From Paulownia fortunei (Eukaryota; Streptophyta; Magnoliopsida; Lamiales; Paulowniaceae), in contig CM033111.1 of the NCBI GenBank assembly GCA_019321725.1, positions 3,472,001 to 3,536,000 on the forward strand: DNA of 64,000 nucleotides. Direction: 5' to 3'. The notes beneath the pieces were generated by a model, which saw only the letters and a program-made list of their open reading frames with translations, did not search any database and was not told the origin of the DNA. A program made the translations under genes and the position numbers. Shown one piece after another: positions 12,600-23,860 of this stretch (position 1 is the stretch's first letter; each line of letters starts with the position of its first letter).

Positions 12600-15500
12600 A
12601 GAGTTCAGGTATATATTTTGTTGAAGTTAACTTGTCGGTTAACAATACTTCTTGGGTATTAGATACCGGTTGTGGCTCACATATTTGCAATGATTTGCAG
12701 ATGATGGCAAGAAGTAGGAAGCTGGATGGAGGAGAAACGGTTCTTAGGATGGGAAATGGAGCAAGAGTTGCTGCATTAGCTATAGGGACCGTTAATCTGG
12801 CTTTAGAGAATGGTTATGTAATAGTTTTAAATAATTGTCTTTTTGTTCCAAATATTATTAAGAACATTATCTCTATTCCAGTTTTGGATAGAGAAGGTTT
12901 TAGATTTACCATTGAGAATGGAAATTGTTCCATTTTCAAACGTTCTGATTTTATATATTCTGGTTCTTTGACGAATTATTTATATACTATTACTCCCCAT
13001 AACCCCATTTTCACAATTCAACAACATAAAAGAAAATTAGATAATCATAGTTCAATGAGCCTGTGGCACGCAAGATTAGGACATATTTCTGAGAAGAGAA
13101 TTAACAAATTGGCACAATTGCTTGATCTAACGAGAGAGCAAGAACTACCAACTTGTGAATCCTGCCTCAAAGGAAAGATGACCAAATCTCCATTTGTTGG
13201 ACAAGTGGAGCGAGCCAAGCATCTATTGGATTTGATCCATACAGATATATGTGGGCCACTAAATGTTAGTGCCCGTGGGAACTATAACTACTTCTTAACC
13301 TTTACCGATGACTTCTCTAGGTATGGTTATGTGTACCTTTTAAGGTACAAGTCTGAAGTATTTGAAAAGTTCAAAGAATTCAGAACTGAAGTAGAGAAAC
13401 AAACTGGATTAAGTATAAAAACTCTTCGATCTGATCGAGGAGGTGAATACTTAAGCACAGAATTTTTAGATTATCTAAAAGAGAATGGGATTCTCTCACA
13501 GTGGACTCCTCCTGCTACTCCCCAACTCAATGGAGTTGCGGAACGCAGGAATCGAACCTTGTTGGACATGGTTAGATCTATGATGAGCTTCACTTCATTA
13601 CCTCTTTCATTCTGGGGCTATGCCTTAGAAACGGCGGCATACCTATTAAACAGGGTGCCATCTAAAGCCGTCCCTAAAATACCATATGAGATGTGGTATG
13701 GAAAGACACCTTCCTATAAATACCTTAGGGTATGGGGGTGTGCTGCTTATGTGAAGCAGCTAGTGGGAGATAAGTTGGATATGAGATCCAGCTTATGCAA
13801 GTTTGTGGGGTATCCAAAGGAGTCTATTGGATACTATTTCTATGATGCCACGGAACAAAGGGTGTTTGTTTCGAGGAATGCTACCTTCCTTGAAGAAGAA
13901 TTTCTTTCAGATGGAAGTGACAATGTCGTAGAACTTGAAGAGGTTCAAGAACCACAGAACACCCCAACTGACGCAGTAAATGGTATACCAGCTGATGCTG
14001 GACCCTCTAAGGCACAATCTCTTCGAAGATCCGAAAGGGTCTCAAGGGTACCTAAGAGGTACAACTTATTGTTAGAGAACAAAGAAGAGGGACTCCCCTT
14101 GGATAATGATCCAAGAAGCTATGGAGAGGCGATGTCTGACATCGACTCGAAGAAGTGGCAAGAAGCTATGCAGTCCGAAATGGACTCTATGTACTCCAAC
14201 AAGGTATGGACTTTGGTGGACCCACCACAGGGAATTGTTCCCATTAGCTGCAAATGGATCTACAAGCGGAAGCTTGGAGTAGATGGAGAGGTAGCAACCT
14301 ATAAGGCACGATTGGTAGCAAAAGGTTATACTCAGAAGCAAGGAATTGATTATGAGGAAACTTTTTCACCAGTAGCGATGCTTAAATCCATACGGATACT
14401 GTTAGCCATATCTGCATATTATGACTATGAGATATGGCAAATGGATGTGAAGACCGCTTTCCTTAATGGAAACATTAAGGAAGAGATCTACATGAAGCAG
14501 CCAGAAGGCTTCATATCCAGCGGGAGCGAGCAAAAGGTTTGCAAGCTCCAGAGATCCATTTATGGACTCAAACAAGCTTCGAGGAGTTGGAACATCCGGT
14601 TTGATGAAACGATCAAAATGTTTGACTTTCATAAGAACCCGGATGAACCATGTGTCTATAAGAAGGTTAGTGGGAGTGCAGTTACATTTGTTGTGCTCTA
14701 CGTTGATGATATCCTACTTATTGGGAATGATGTAGGGATGTTGCAGTCAACGAGGACTTGGTTATCTAATCAGTTTTCCATGAAGGACTTGGGAGATGCA
14801 TCTTTTATCCTAGGGATAAAGATCTATAGAGATAGATCCAGAAGGATGATCGGACTATCCCAGTCCATGTACATAGACAAAGTGCTAAAAAGGTTTAGCA
14901 TGGAGGAATCCAAGAGAGGATTTCTGCCTATGAATCATGGGGTTTCACTCTCTAAAGTTATGTCTCCTAAGACACCTGAAGAGAGAGAAAAGATGGCTCG
15001 CATACCTTATGCTTCTGCAATAGGGAGCATAATGTATGCAATGTTATGTACAAAGCCTGATATAGCACATGCTCTGAGTGTCACGAGCAGATATCAGTCC
15101 AATTCAGGAGAAGAACACTGGAAAGCCGTTAAGATGATCCTCAAGTACTTGAGAAGGACTAAGGATATCTTTCTGATATACAGCAATGGAGAACTAAAAC
15201 TAGAGGGATATACAGACTCTAGTTTTCAGTCCGATATAGATGACTCAAAGTCCATGTCCGGATACATATTCACCTTGAATGGTGGTGCGGTTAGTTGGAA
15301 GAGTTCCAAGCAAGAGATGACTGCAGACTCTACCACCGAAGCTGAATATATTGCTGCATCAGATGCAGCAAAAGAAGCTGTTTGGATTAGAAATTTCATC
15401 CAAGGGTTGGATGTAATTCCATCCATTGTTGATCCAGTTATGATTTATTGTGATAATAATGGAGCTATTGCGCAAGTAAAAGAGCCAAGATCTCATCAAA

Positions 15501-15802
15501 GATCCAAGCACATAATGAGACGATATCACTTGATCAGAGAGATTATTGGTAGAGGCGACGTCATTGTGGATCGAGTTGCCTCAGCAGAAAATGTAGCAGA
15601 CCCACTTACTAAGCCCTTAGCACAGAAGATATTCGACGGACATCTTGAGAAGATAGGCCTTAGATACATGGACAATTGGAGCTTTGGGCATCCTACTCTA
15701 ACAGTTTCTTCAACCATTGCTGCTTACTTTCTTGCCAATAATTGTACAAAAATCAAATGTCCCAGCCACATTTGTATGATAGTTATAAGAAACACTATTT
15801 GA
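12572..15802 (+). CDS. Copia pol polyprotein (protease, integrase, reverse transcriptase, RNase H)
   Basis: An open frame of over 1000 codons. Protease: LDTGCGSHI with the catalytic Asp at 12662. Integrase: zinc-binding H-H-C-C ([14 protein letters not shown]), then Asp at 13244 (HTDICGPL), Asp at 13433 (SDRGGEY) and Glu at 13541 (VAERRNR). Reverse transcriptase: [11 protein letters not shown] and the YVDDILL box (Asp codons 14705 and 14708). RNase H: YTDSSF near 15210, STTEAEYIA near 15340, and SKHIMRRYH. The frame ends normally with [11 protein letters not shown], then runs through the ~30-base LTR stub and the target duplication into flanking DNA, stopping at 15802. The last ~33 residues are therefore host-derived. 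No independent ATG is needed; it was probably once fused to gag. Confidence 0.9.
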   Translation, partial: NCKEYLASLKSSGIYFVEVNLSVNNTSWVLDTGCGSHICNDLQMMARSRKLDGGETVLRMGNGARVAALAIGTVNLALENGYVIVLNNCLFVPNIIKNIISIPVLDREGFRFTIENGNCSIFKRSDFIYSGSLTNYLYTITPHNPIFTIQQHKRKLDNHSSMSLWHARLGHISEKRINKLAQLLDLTREQELPTCESCLKGKMTKSPFVGQVERAKHLLDLIHTDICGPLNVSARGNYNYFLTFTDDFSRYGYVYLLRYKSEVFEKFKEFRTEVEKQTGLSIKTLRSDRGGEYLSTEFLDYLKENGILSQWTPPATPQLNGVAERRNRTLLDMVRSMMSFTSLPLSFWGYALETAAYLLNRVPSKAVPKIPYEMWYGKTPSYKYLRVWGCAAYVKQLVGDKLDMRSSLCKFVGYPKESIGYYFYDATEQRVFVSRNATFLEEEFLSDGSDNVVELEEVQEPQNTPTDAVNGIPADAGPSKAQSLRRSERVSRVPKRYNLLLENKEEGLPLDNDPRSYGEAMSDIDSKKWQEAMQSEMDSMYSNKVWTLVDPPQGIVPISCKWIYKRKLGVDGEVATYKARLVAKGYTQKQGIDYEETFSPVAMLKSIRILLAISAYYDYEIWQMDVKTAFLNGNIKEEIYMKQPEGFISSGSEQKVCKLQRSIYGLKQASRSWNIRFDETIKMFDFHKNPDEPCVYKKVSGSAVTFVVLYVDDILLIGNDVGMLQSTRTWLSNQFSMKDLGDASFILGIKIYRDRSRRMIGLSQSMYIDKVLKRFSMEESKRGFLPMNHGVSLSKVMSPKTPEEREKMARIPYASAIGSIMYAMLCTKPDIAHALSVTSRYQSNSGEEHWKAVKMILKYLRRTKDIFLIYSNGELKLEGYTDSSFQSDIDDSKSMSGYIFTLNGGAVSWKSSKQEMTADSTTEAEYIAASDAAKEAVWIRNFIQGLDVIPSIVDPVMIYCDNNGAIAQVKEPRSHQRSKHIMRRYHLIREIIGRGDVIVDRVASAENVADPLTKPLAQKIFDGHLEKIGLRYMDNWSFGHPTLTVSSTIAAYFLANNCTKIKCPSHICMIVIRNTI
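15704..15708. repeat. Right target-site duplication of the Copia element (GTTTC)
   Basis: GTTTC follows the terminal ACA at 15703 and equals the five bases before 8399. Confidence 0.8.
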
Positions 15803-16993
15803 GGTGAGTGACCTTTGAGTTTATGATATATGATCCGATATAGGTGTGGTCATGATTAGAAAATTTGTACAACCCAAAACTAAAACAATGATTGAGTTTT
15901 GGCGCTCGAGCTAAAATGTATATTATTTAATATTTATTAATATAAATAGGATTGGAGTGGTCAACTTAATTTAGATGATGAGTCTGTTTGGGATCGAGCT
16001 GAAGAGGGCTTGCCCAATAAAAGATATTCATATTTGATAAGTACCGAGTTATAATACTCGATTTGTTATGAGATGACTGTCGATGGTTCGAGCTAGTCAA
16101 CCCAATTTAGATATGATGAAAAGGATTGTGGAGAAGGAAAATGGGGCCATTCTTGTCAGATAAGGTGGATTTTAGGAGATTTTATTTTATCTATTAAAGA
16201 TAAATGAGTTATTCTTTAATTCTATTATCCTAACGTATACTATGAAACGGTGGTTTAAGGTATATTTATTTTGACGTATTATTTTTTTTTTCTTCAAAAT
16301 TACATACACGTTTTAATTGAATGATTGACTGATTCTTTTCAAATTACTACTATCGGAAAATTTTTGTTGTCGTGCAGGAAATTGAGCACATCAATATAAT
16401 TAATCAATTACTAACGGAACTCTTTCTTCTCTGTTTGATTAAAGCACAAAGAATTGTAAGACCATAAGAACATTTCAAGATTGACAAGAGGAACCACCTA
16501 GTTTTGTATGACTTCTTGAGTTGGAAGACCTGTAATAGTTCAATTATGAACGGTTTTAGGTCGCGTCAAAGTATTTATAAGCGTGCAAGTTAGGCTAAAC
16601 TTAATCGTCCGTTGAAAACTTACCCCAAACCTAAGTAATGAAATTAAATATCCATACAAAAATTTTGGTTTTGGCATGTAAATTGAGCAAATGGGATGGC
16701 CTAAACTAGTCATTTATTCTTACCTTGCTATTAAAAAAAAAAAAAGAATGTATTCTTACCTTACTGAATGGACTATGTGACTTTCAATTTTTTCTAATAA
16801 ATTTACGGTTTAGTAATACGAAAAATTGGTGCCAAGAACTAAAATTCGACTTCAGCTAATCAAAGACGAGGAAAAAATGATGAAATAAACAAACAAGAAT
16901 TAACCATCCAAAAGAAGAAGAGGGCTAGTCCAAGAACTTCATTATCACCAAAAAGAAAAAGAAAAAAAAAAAAAAAAAAACTCTTGTTGTTCA
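15803..16993. other. Intergenic, no gene seen
   Basis: AT-rich sequence with a long A-rich run at about 16954-16980. No coding ORF, RNA gene or element border was recognised. It includes the 3' flank of the minus-strand membrane-protein gene. Confidence 0.5.
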
Positions 16994-17470
16994 TCAGTAC
17001 ATCGGCTTGTCTATTTTCTCCACAGGAAAAGTAAAATTTCTCAAGGGGCCGGCTCTGGGCGACTTAGGCATTTCTGGAATCCTATTCCCGGAGCAATCGT
17101 AGTATATCACTCCTGGAAACTCTGGCGGCTGGCATTTCTCTCCCATCAGGATTGCCTTCTGCCACAATCCACTCTCTTCTTGCCCTTTATTATTACCAAA
17201 GATTCCAGTACCCGATTCCTGCCCTGATTTCTTGGCATGAACTAGAGGCATCATGGCCTTGTGGCTTATAGTTGTGATCAGCCGCTTAGGCGATGGTAAT
17301 GGCCCCTTAGGCGTGTTTGTTTCACTTGCTTTCGAAGTAAACTTTCTTGGAATTTGCCTTGCATGTTTTGCACAGAGGGCTACGATTAGTGATACTGAAA
17401 CAAACAGGCCTATTGCTAGAGGGATGGGGAAGAAACTTTCACCAACATGGTTTGGCATGGGGCGAACCAT
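16994..17470 (-). CDS. Small single-pass membrane protein of unknown function, 158 aa
   Basis: Single exon. The frame is open further upstream (to 17680), but the Met at 17470 is preferred: the protein then starts MVRPMPNHVGESFF and has one hydrophobic segment at about residues 14-34 (IPLAIGLFVSVSLIVALCA), followed by a basic cytosol-like stretch (KHARQIPRK). The C-terminal half has a conserved-looking block (LWQKAILMGEKCQPPEF, GVIYYDCSGNRIPEMPKSPR). I recall this block from a small plant-specific family whose database names are unreliable. No catalytic motif is visible. The upstream extension is rich in Phe/Leu/Pro and looks like translated leader. The neighbours do not suggest a function. 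Confidence 0.7.
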   Translation of the reverse strand: MVRPMPNHVGESFFPIPLAIGLFVSVSLIVALCAKHARQIPRKFTSKASETNTPKGPLPSPKRLITTISHKAMMPLVHAKKSGQESGTGIFGNNKGQEESGLWQKAILMGEKCQPPEFPGVIYYDCSGNRIPEMPKSPRAGPLRNFTFPVEKIDKPMY

Positions 17471-19271
17471 TTTCCTTCTTGTTTTGTGAATTCTTTTGGG
17501 GCTAAAAGTGTTTGAATTCTTGAAGAAGGGGACGAAGGAAATGAAGAAGACGAGTAATGGTGGAAGAGGGTGGAATTGGAATTGGATCAAAATGAAAAAT
17601 GTGTTGCTTTTATATGTGGGGGATTGTTTGGTTTTTCTAATTTGGGTAGCAGTTGGAAGGTGGGCGCGAGATAAATTCAACTATAATTACTAAGTGGTGT
17701 TAATAAATGATGGTATGGATAGTGGTTTAAGATGTATACCCTTTTTTTTTTCTTTTTTCTTTTTTGGTTATTTCCTGATTAGGCCAATGCCTTTAACAAA
17801 TTAAGGGGACATGAAACTTTGATATCAAGTAATAGACCACTTACAAAATTCTTATACTTGGGGAAGTTTGACTTTAGGACAGATATAGAGCAAAGCCACA
17901 GGTAGAAAGAATAATTTTGAGAAAGGGATAATTGCTATGTTTGAAATGACACACCAACTAGGTACCAAAAAGTCAACTAGACTCCACTTGAGGTGGTTGA
18001 GTCAACGGCAAGTGTGCAAGAGCATGCCATATATAGACCAAGCTTAGTCAAGCAAAAATATTGGTAATGTTTAGATTTGTTTTGAGTATTTTGTGGAAGA
18101 TATTTTAGGGGAAATTGTTTTGGATAGATATACTTGGGGAGTGAAAATGGATGAAAGTAATATTTTGATTTTGTTTCGTGGATATTTTTTTTATTATAAA
18201 TTTTTTATTTCATAAAAATTTATTTAATTAGTGGTGTCATATTAATTTTTTTTAATAAATTATGTGGTATTATTTAATGTCAAAGAATGATGATATATAA
18301 ATTTATAATGATATAATAATTAAATAATGTATATTGATATTAATCTAATGATTAGTTAACGTAATGATGTTAATATATAGCGGGTCCTAAATTTTTTTGT
18401 GTGAAGAAATTGATATTTTTGGAGGAATAATTTGCCAAACGCATTTCTATTCCGAGAGAATGAAAACGCTTCGGGCTAAACAAACACAAACATATCCATT
18501 ATGTGAGGTTAGATATATGACTTCTTGTTTTGATGAAAGTCTAACTATGACTTCAGGTTCTGGAGTTTAGCTTGGAATTGCAAATTGGGTATTTAAAAAC
18601 TTTTTTACAGGCAGACTACTAAATAACGCAGTGTACTTAAATTTTCATCCAAATGTGTAATTTTACTCTAGAATGATTAACAGTGAGATGATAGTCTCAA
18701 GACGATGCAAACAGCCATAAAAATGATGTCATGGAGATGTTGAACTGAGGGATTAGTATAACTCTACGAGAATTATATAGTTGTACATATGTGTTAATAA
18801 AATAAATACATATGTGTGACCTTACATATGTATAAATATAATAATTATTTCTCTACTTTAGGTACTTGTTATTTCAATATTAATAATTGAAATTATTGTA
18901 CATCAATTAATTCAACAAATAATCAAGCTTGCAAGTGTGTAATGGATGACGCTCTGAGTCCATGCAATCGCTGCCACATTTAAACGTTGACCTGCAATTT
19001 TTTGTGGTCTAAAAATCGTGCTTCCAAATTCAACGATACTATAAAGTTTTTGGTTTGAGAGAACATATGGAATATGTATCATCCAAGGGCACTCTTATTT
19101 AAGCCCATTTATTTTGTAGGATTAGTCCATATTTATTAAATAATTCAAGTTAATTTAATATGCATTTTTTTAGATGGAGGCCCAACGGATAACTCAAAAT
19201 TCAATAGTATTTCAAAATTTGGTGATTATTTATTGAATATAAATTCAGACGAATGGAGTGGGATCCAATAA
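17471..19271. other. Intergenic, promoter of the membrane-protein gene on its left edge
   Basis: The first few hundred bases are the presumed minus-strand promoter and leader. The remainder is AT-rich, with poly(T) at about 17741-17766 and no coding ORF. Weak inverted similarity between about 18066 and 18500 (ATGTTT...TTTGTTT) may mark an old hAT-type MITE, but it is not convincing. Confidence 0.4.
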
Positions 19272-19289
19272 TTCCACCACAGGAAAAAG

Positions 19290-19995
19290 AGAAAATAGCG
19301 ATGAAATAATTTTTACGTCGTTAAATTTAATGTTTGCGACGACACAACCCTAAATCATCGCTAAAATAAGAAAAAAAATATATAATTTTTTTATTATAAT
19401 TTAGCGACGATATATCAATATATCGTCGCGAAAACTAAATATAATATTATTATTTTTTAAATGTTAGCGACGAAGTGTGGAATCTTCATCGCAAAGATTA
19501 AAAAAATTAATGTTAGTGATGAGCCATAGAACTACTCGTCACTAAAGATAAAAATATGTAAATTTATATATTTTTTTTATTATTTTAGCGACGAAAGATC
19601 TTTCGTTGCTAACAATTTTAATTCGATTTTATTTTGTCTTAACTTAGCTATGAAATAAGATATTTCATCGCTAAATCGGATTTTCTAACTTAGTGACGAC
19701 ACTAAGCATTTTCGTTGTTAACAATATAAAAAATTTAGTTTTAATTCTTTATCTAAACTTAGCGATGAAAAATGATATTTCATCACAAAGGTAAATCATT
19801 TTTTTTTAATTAGCGACGAATGTGTTTGCGTTCGTCGCTAATATAAAATAAAATAAAATTATTTTATAATTTTCTTTGTGACGAAAATTAAATTTTGTCG
19901 CTAATATTAAAAAAATTTATTTGTTAGCGACGAATGGGTTATATTTCGCCGCTAATAAGTTAGTTAGCGACAAGCATGCCTTATTTCATTGTTAA
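19290..19995. repeat. Left subterminal repeat array of the CACTA element
   Basis: Many short units of the form (T)TAGCGACGA and its complement TCGTCGCTAA, alternating with AT-rich spacers, with C-to-T decay in several (for example AGCGATGAA). Such arrays are transposase-binding sites in CACTA elements. Confidence 0.8.
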
Positions 19996-20095
19996 CTTGT
20001 CGACTTCAACATCCCCAATTTCTTTCTAAAAATCCCTCGATGTTGCTCTCTTTCTCTCTGTGATCTCTCTCTCTCTCTCTCTCTCTCTCTTTTCG

Positions 20096-20194
20096 GCTGA
20101 CACCGTTGTCTTCCACCCCCACTGCCGCGCCGACACCATTGTCTTCCACCTCCACCGCCGCGCTGACACCGTTGTATTCACCGCCACCATGCCG
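20096..20194. repeat. Three tandem 33-bp units inside the CACTA element
   Basis: Units start at 20096, 20129 and 20162, each beginning GC(T/C)GACACC(G/A)TTGT. They are GC-rich (CCACCCCCACTGCCGC type) in an AT-rich element and directly follow a (CT)n run at about 20065-20091. They are open in both strands, so translated matches here mean little. Confidence 0.75.
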
Positions 20195-21129
20195 CCGCTA
20201 GCATCGGCTTCCCCCATTCTCGTCTCCACCGCCACCCCTCTCTGCCACTGTCATCCTCCACGGTCATCTCTTCAACAGGTATCAAGTAGCCATCTCTTCC
20301 CCCATTCTCTAGTTGAGTTCTTGATGCAACGTTCTTCTACTAATTATCTTGGTTTGATTTTTTCTTTTTTTCTTTGTGTTTGTAATGTCGGGTTTTGTTT
20401 AGTCTCAGTGGATTTTGATATTAATCGATTTTAAATTAAAATGGATATTGAAGAATAAGGTTAAATATTTAATATTTTGTGCTGCGAAATTGTTGATCAG
20501 AATGAAAGGAAACTTGTTTATACTTCAATTTTGTATTATTTTAAATATTTCAATTGGGCACATCCAAATTTGTTTGTTAAATATATAGATGTTTGCAAAA
20601 GTCATTGGGTTGGTAATAATGGTGAAATTGAGAGGTTGACCTACAACATGGATGGAGGTAGTTAGGCATGATGTGAATATTGTGGAGTGGATGAAAAAGA
20701 AGGTATCTGGCCAGCTCTGGATTGAGTAGTGTTTTGTAGAGCAGTCTGAGTTCAATTGTTAAAAGTATAGCAATTGTCTAAGCATTGAAAAAGTCTGTAA
20801 CAACTTACAATGTAGTGAAGGCTTTTGGTTATGGCCGCCTTGATTATTGTGAATGAATGGAGATAGCTCAAGTAGATTAGGCTTGTTGCACTATTGTCAT
20901 TTGTTGTCTAAGGTGAGAACCTTTGTAACAATTAATTGTAATTACTTGGTACTTTATGTACTTTAAGGTCTAATTTTTTACTTGAGTCATCATAGCTTAT
21001 TTATTTTTCTGCTAAACAATGCATCAGGCACTGTGACCAATGGCGTGAGTTATACTACGATTGATTGGTGATACGAATTGAGTTAAGAAGTTAATTTTTT
21101 TTTTAGTTAGACTATTGATCAAACTTGAA

Positions 21130-21205
21130 GTTGAAACATAATTTGGATGTTATGCACATTGAAAAGAATATTTGTAATGTTTTGGCTGGCACATTATTAA
21201 TAAAT
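21130..21205 (+). pseudogene. Remnant of the tnp2-family CACTA transposase
   Basis: A short readable island, LDVMHIEKNICNVLAGTLL, matches the conserved DVMHIEKN(V/I)C block of plant tnp2 (TnpD-type) transposases. No continuous transposase frame surrounds it; most of the gene has been deleted or has decayed. Confidence 0.65.
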
Positions 21206-21518
21206 AATTTCTTTTTCAGTCACTCGTTAGCAGTTGGTGCACCATCTGATTCGCCTTTTACTACAGTCGGACAATAAGTTTTTTAAATAACTTAAATAAA
21301 AATTGTATTAATTGTTATGTGTCTAATCAAATGTTTGTTTTTTGTAGGTATGCCTCTTAAATAGATTGATGATCAATCTGTTATTGATCCGATTTCCACA
21401 GACATGCATATAAAGGGTACACCTGATGGTTTGTTTCACTTTATAAATCTTTTTTATTATTTTTGTTATATAATAATTATGCTGAACAATAATCAAACAC
21501 TTTTATTAATGTTTTGCA

Positions 21519-23118
21519 GCTCCTACACAAAAGAAACATAGAAAGACACGAGCAACACACAGAGACAGGCTCAGACGTCAGTTAAAATTCGGGGAAAGAT
21601 CCCCCTCACATTTCACAAGTGTTATGGTTGTCCTATAGGGACAAATGCGGCGTCTTTTCTGACCGAACTTGGTGTTGCCGTGAAGAAGTTTACACCGCTC
21701 CAAGTGACTGATTGGACAAAGATTACAGATGAGCAGAAGCAGCCTAATTTTGATTGGTTATCAGTTAGTATAAGTATTTCAAATTTATTTATTAATTTAA
21801 GTTCTATTTTATATGTTAAATGTTGAAAAATCTTTTGTTTTTATTTGTAGGATATGTTTACTGTAAATTTTGGTACAGGATCAGAGTCGGTTAGGAATGA
21901 GGCCGATAAACTGATGAGTGCCCGATATTACTACCACCGCCAGAAGATACACAAATATTACAAGAGTTTCACGCAGCTATCTTGGGATGATCGATTAAAA
22001 TAAATGGCTAATGATTTGTGTGATACTTCGACAGATTAAAAGTATTTGTGCAGATTGTTCGAGTCTGATAAATTTAAGGTAATAACATTTGATCTTATTT
22101 TAGCTAAAATGGTGACTAAATAAGGTACTATGTGTTACACTTGGTCACTTATCTACTATCACCATCTTATTCATATTTACTATTTCTTATTTCTTTACTT
22201 AGATTTTTTTAAATCTCTTAAATATCTTAGTAATTTGGATGAAACATGAATAACTCATATAGTTATGTAACTTAGTTAAATCTTATATTTAGTATTAATT
22301 ATCCTTTTTTTTTTGCAGAAACGTTCATAAATCAACTCCACAAATCGTGCTAAATTGCCAAACAATCATCGTGGGGGTTCAAAGTCCTTTTTACAATATA
22401 GTTACGATGGTGTAAGTGTAAATTATATAGTTTCAATAAAATTATTATTTGATTCGTCTTTTATGTAATGAAATGTTATTTGTAGGCCGATGGATATAGC
22501 ATAAAGGATCGAATTACCATCTTTAATGAAATATATTATAACTCTACGAAAGACGGAATAGAAAAAAAAAGCTGAGAATGCATATGTAAATATTGAATAC
22601 ATTTAGTTGTTTCAGTTCCTTAAGATTTTTAACTATGTATTTTAGTTTTTAATATATTTATTGATTTTAGGATGAGATGGTGCGATTTTGAGATGAGTAC
22701 CGACAAACACAGACTCAGACTCAGACAGATACTGGGGATGACACTCACAATTTGGATAACATATAAATTGCAGATAGAGTATGTGATCAGGTTCTCGGTA
22801 TACGTTTAGGGTACATACGTGGGCTTAAAAATGGGCCTAAACATCTCAAGTCCACTTCTTCTAATGCATCATTGTCCAAACCGACTAATGCACAACTTAA
22901 GGAGCAACTGGAATCCACATAAAATGAGTTTTATAACACTAGGGTTGAATTACAAGTGATGAAGATTGACTATTATGCGATGAAGGTTGACCATTATGCG
23001 ATGATCCAAGCTTTTGAGAAGATAACTCCAAGTCTACTACAGTCGCTCGTCCAATAGCCTCCATCCTCCTCAGCTCCACCACCTCCACCGCCACCCTACA
23101 ATTATAATGTAGATTAAG
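21519..23118 (+). pseudogene. Second CACTA gene remnant (plant transposase-24/Ptta type)
   Basis: Exon-like pieces read KIPLTFHKCYGCPIGTNA and VKKFTPLQVTDWTKI (about 21590-21770), then FGTGSESVRNEADKLMSARY (about 21865-21940). These are followed by NRAKLPNNHRGGSKSFLQY (about 22330-22400), a DGYSIKDRITIFNEIYYN piece near 22490 and, near 22790-23050, VLGIRLGYIRGL with a coiled region (KEQLEST, NEFYNTRVELQVMK). This order matches the second protein of plant CACTA elements. In-frame stops occur in several pieces (near 22000, 22740 and 22920), so it is a pseudogene with apparent intron remnants. Confidence 0.7.
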
Positions 23119-23334
23119 TATATAAGATTGTACTTTATTATATTTTGTTTAATGTGTATATTAGACATTTTATTGTATATATATTTTTAATGTATTTAAT
23201 TTGTTGAATTTTAATGGTTGTGGTTGTGATTATTGTAATTAGGGTTGTAACTGTTATGGGTTAAACAACAAGTTGAAAAAACAGGTTGCAAAAATATGGG
23301 GAAATAATTGAAATAACAAAAAATATTAAAAAAA

Positions 23335-23850
23335 AATAATGAATATTAGTGACGAAATTAAGATTTTTCATCGCTAAAAGATAATCATATTGGCAACGAA
23401 CAATTTGCATACTCGTCGCTAGCGATGAACTAAAAAATTCGCCGGTAAAGTATTTTTTTATTTATTTTTTGAATAATTTTGCGACGAACATGTTACATAT
23501 TTCGTCACCAAATATTTTTATTTTACCGATAAAGAATCGAATTCGTCGCTAATCTTAAATTATTTTTTTTATTTTTTATTTAACGACAAAACCTCTTCCA
23601 ACAGTTCGTCGCTAACAATAATTTTAGCGACGAAAATTATTGTCTTAGCCGCAACAAAAAATCATCGCTAACTTGACGACAATAACGGCCAATTTCGTCA
23701 CTAAGTATTGGCGCAATACTCTTATAACGATGATATTAGCAATGAAAAATATTCGTCGCAAATATAACTTAGCGGCCTTACCAATAGTTGAAACTTAATC
23801 GAGAGAATTTTGTCTAGTCAACGACCAAATATATCGTCGCTAAAAACCGT
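23335..23850. repeat. Right subterminal repeat array of the CACTA element
   Basis: Repeated TTCGTCGCTAA/TTAGCGACGAA units and decayed variants run up to the right terminus, mirroring the left array. Confidence 0.8.
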
Positions 23851-23860
23851 TGTAGTATTC

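Larger units (their letters stand above)
8399..15703 (+). mobile_element. Ty1/Copia LTR retrotransposon with degenerate right LTR
   Basis: The unit begins TGTTGGG, ends CTAACA and is flanked by GTTTC on both sides, so its borders are well supported. It contains about 2.2 kb of LTR on the left, a ~1.15-kb leader, gag, and pol in the Copia order protease, integrase, reverse transcriptase, RNase H. Only the last ~30 bases of the LTR remain on the right (15674-15703; 28 of 30 match 10605-10634). The junction with pol falls at the shared hexamer AATTGG, which suggests deletion through microhomology. Gag and pol are separated by a frameshift. The pol frame is otherwise open, so decay is recent, but the element cannot be autonomous as it stands. 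Confidence 0.85.
19272..23860. mobile_element. Degenerate CACTA (En/Spm) DNA transposon, including TTC target duplications
   Basis: The element proper is 19275-23857. Its left end reads CACCACAGGAAAAAG and its right end, reverse complemented, TACTACAACGG; both are decayed forms of the CACTACAA-type CACTA terminus. TTC precedes the left end (19272-19274) and follows the right end (23858-23860), the 3-bp duplication expected for this superfamily. Both flanks of the interior are packed with short direct and inverted copies of TTAGCGACGAA/TTCGTCGCTAA. The interior holds remnants of a tnp2-type transposase and of the second CACTA gene, both with stops, so the element is not autonomous. Confidence 0.85.

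Noticed and set aside
18060..18500. Possible hAT-type MITE with ATGTTT-like ends
   Set aside because: Inverted similarity is too short and no 8-bp target duplication was found.
20026..20434. Overlapping ORFs on both strands with Arg/Glu or Leu/Ser repeats
   Set aside because: They are translations of the (CT)n tract and the 33-bp repeats inside the CACTA element.
20477..20755. ORFs on both strands near the CACTA 5' region
   Set aside because: They may be decayed transposon coding sequence, but no transposase motif is visible and stops surround them.
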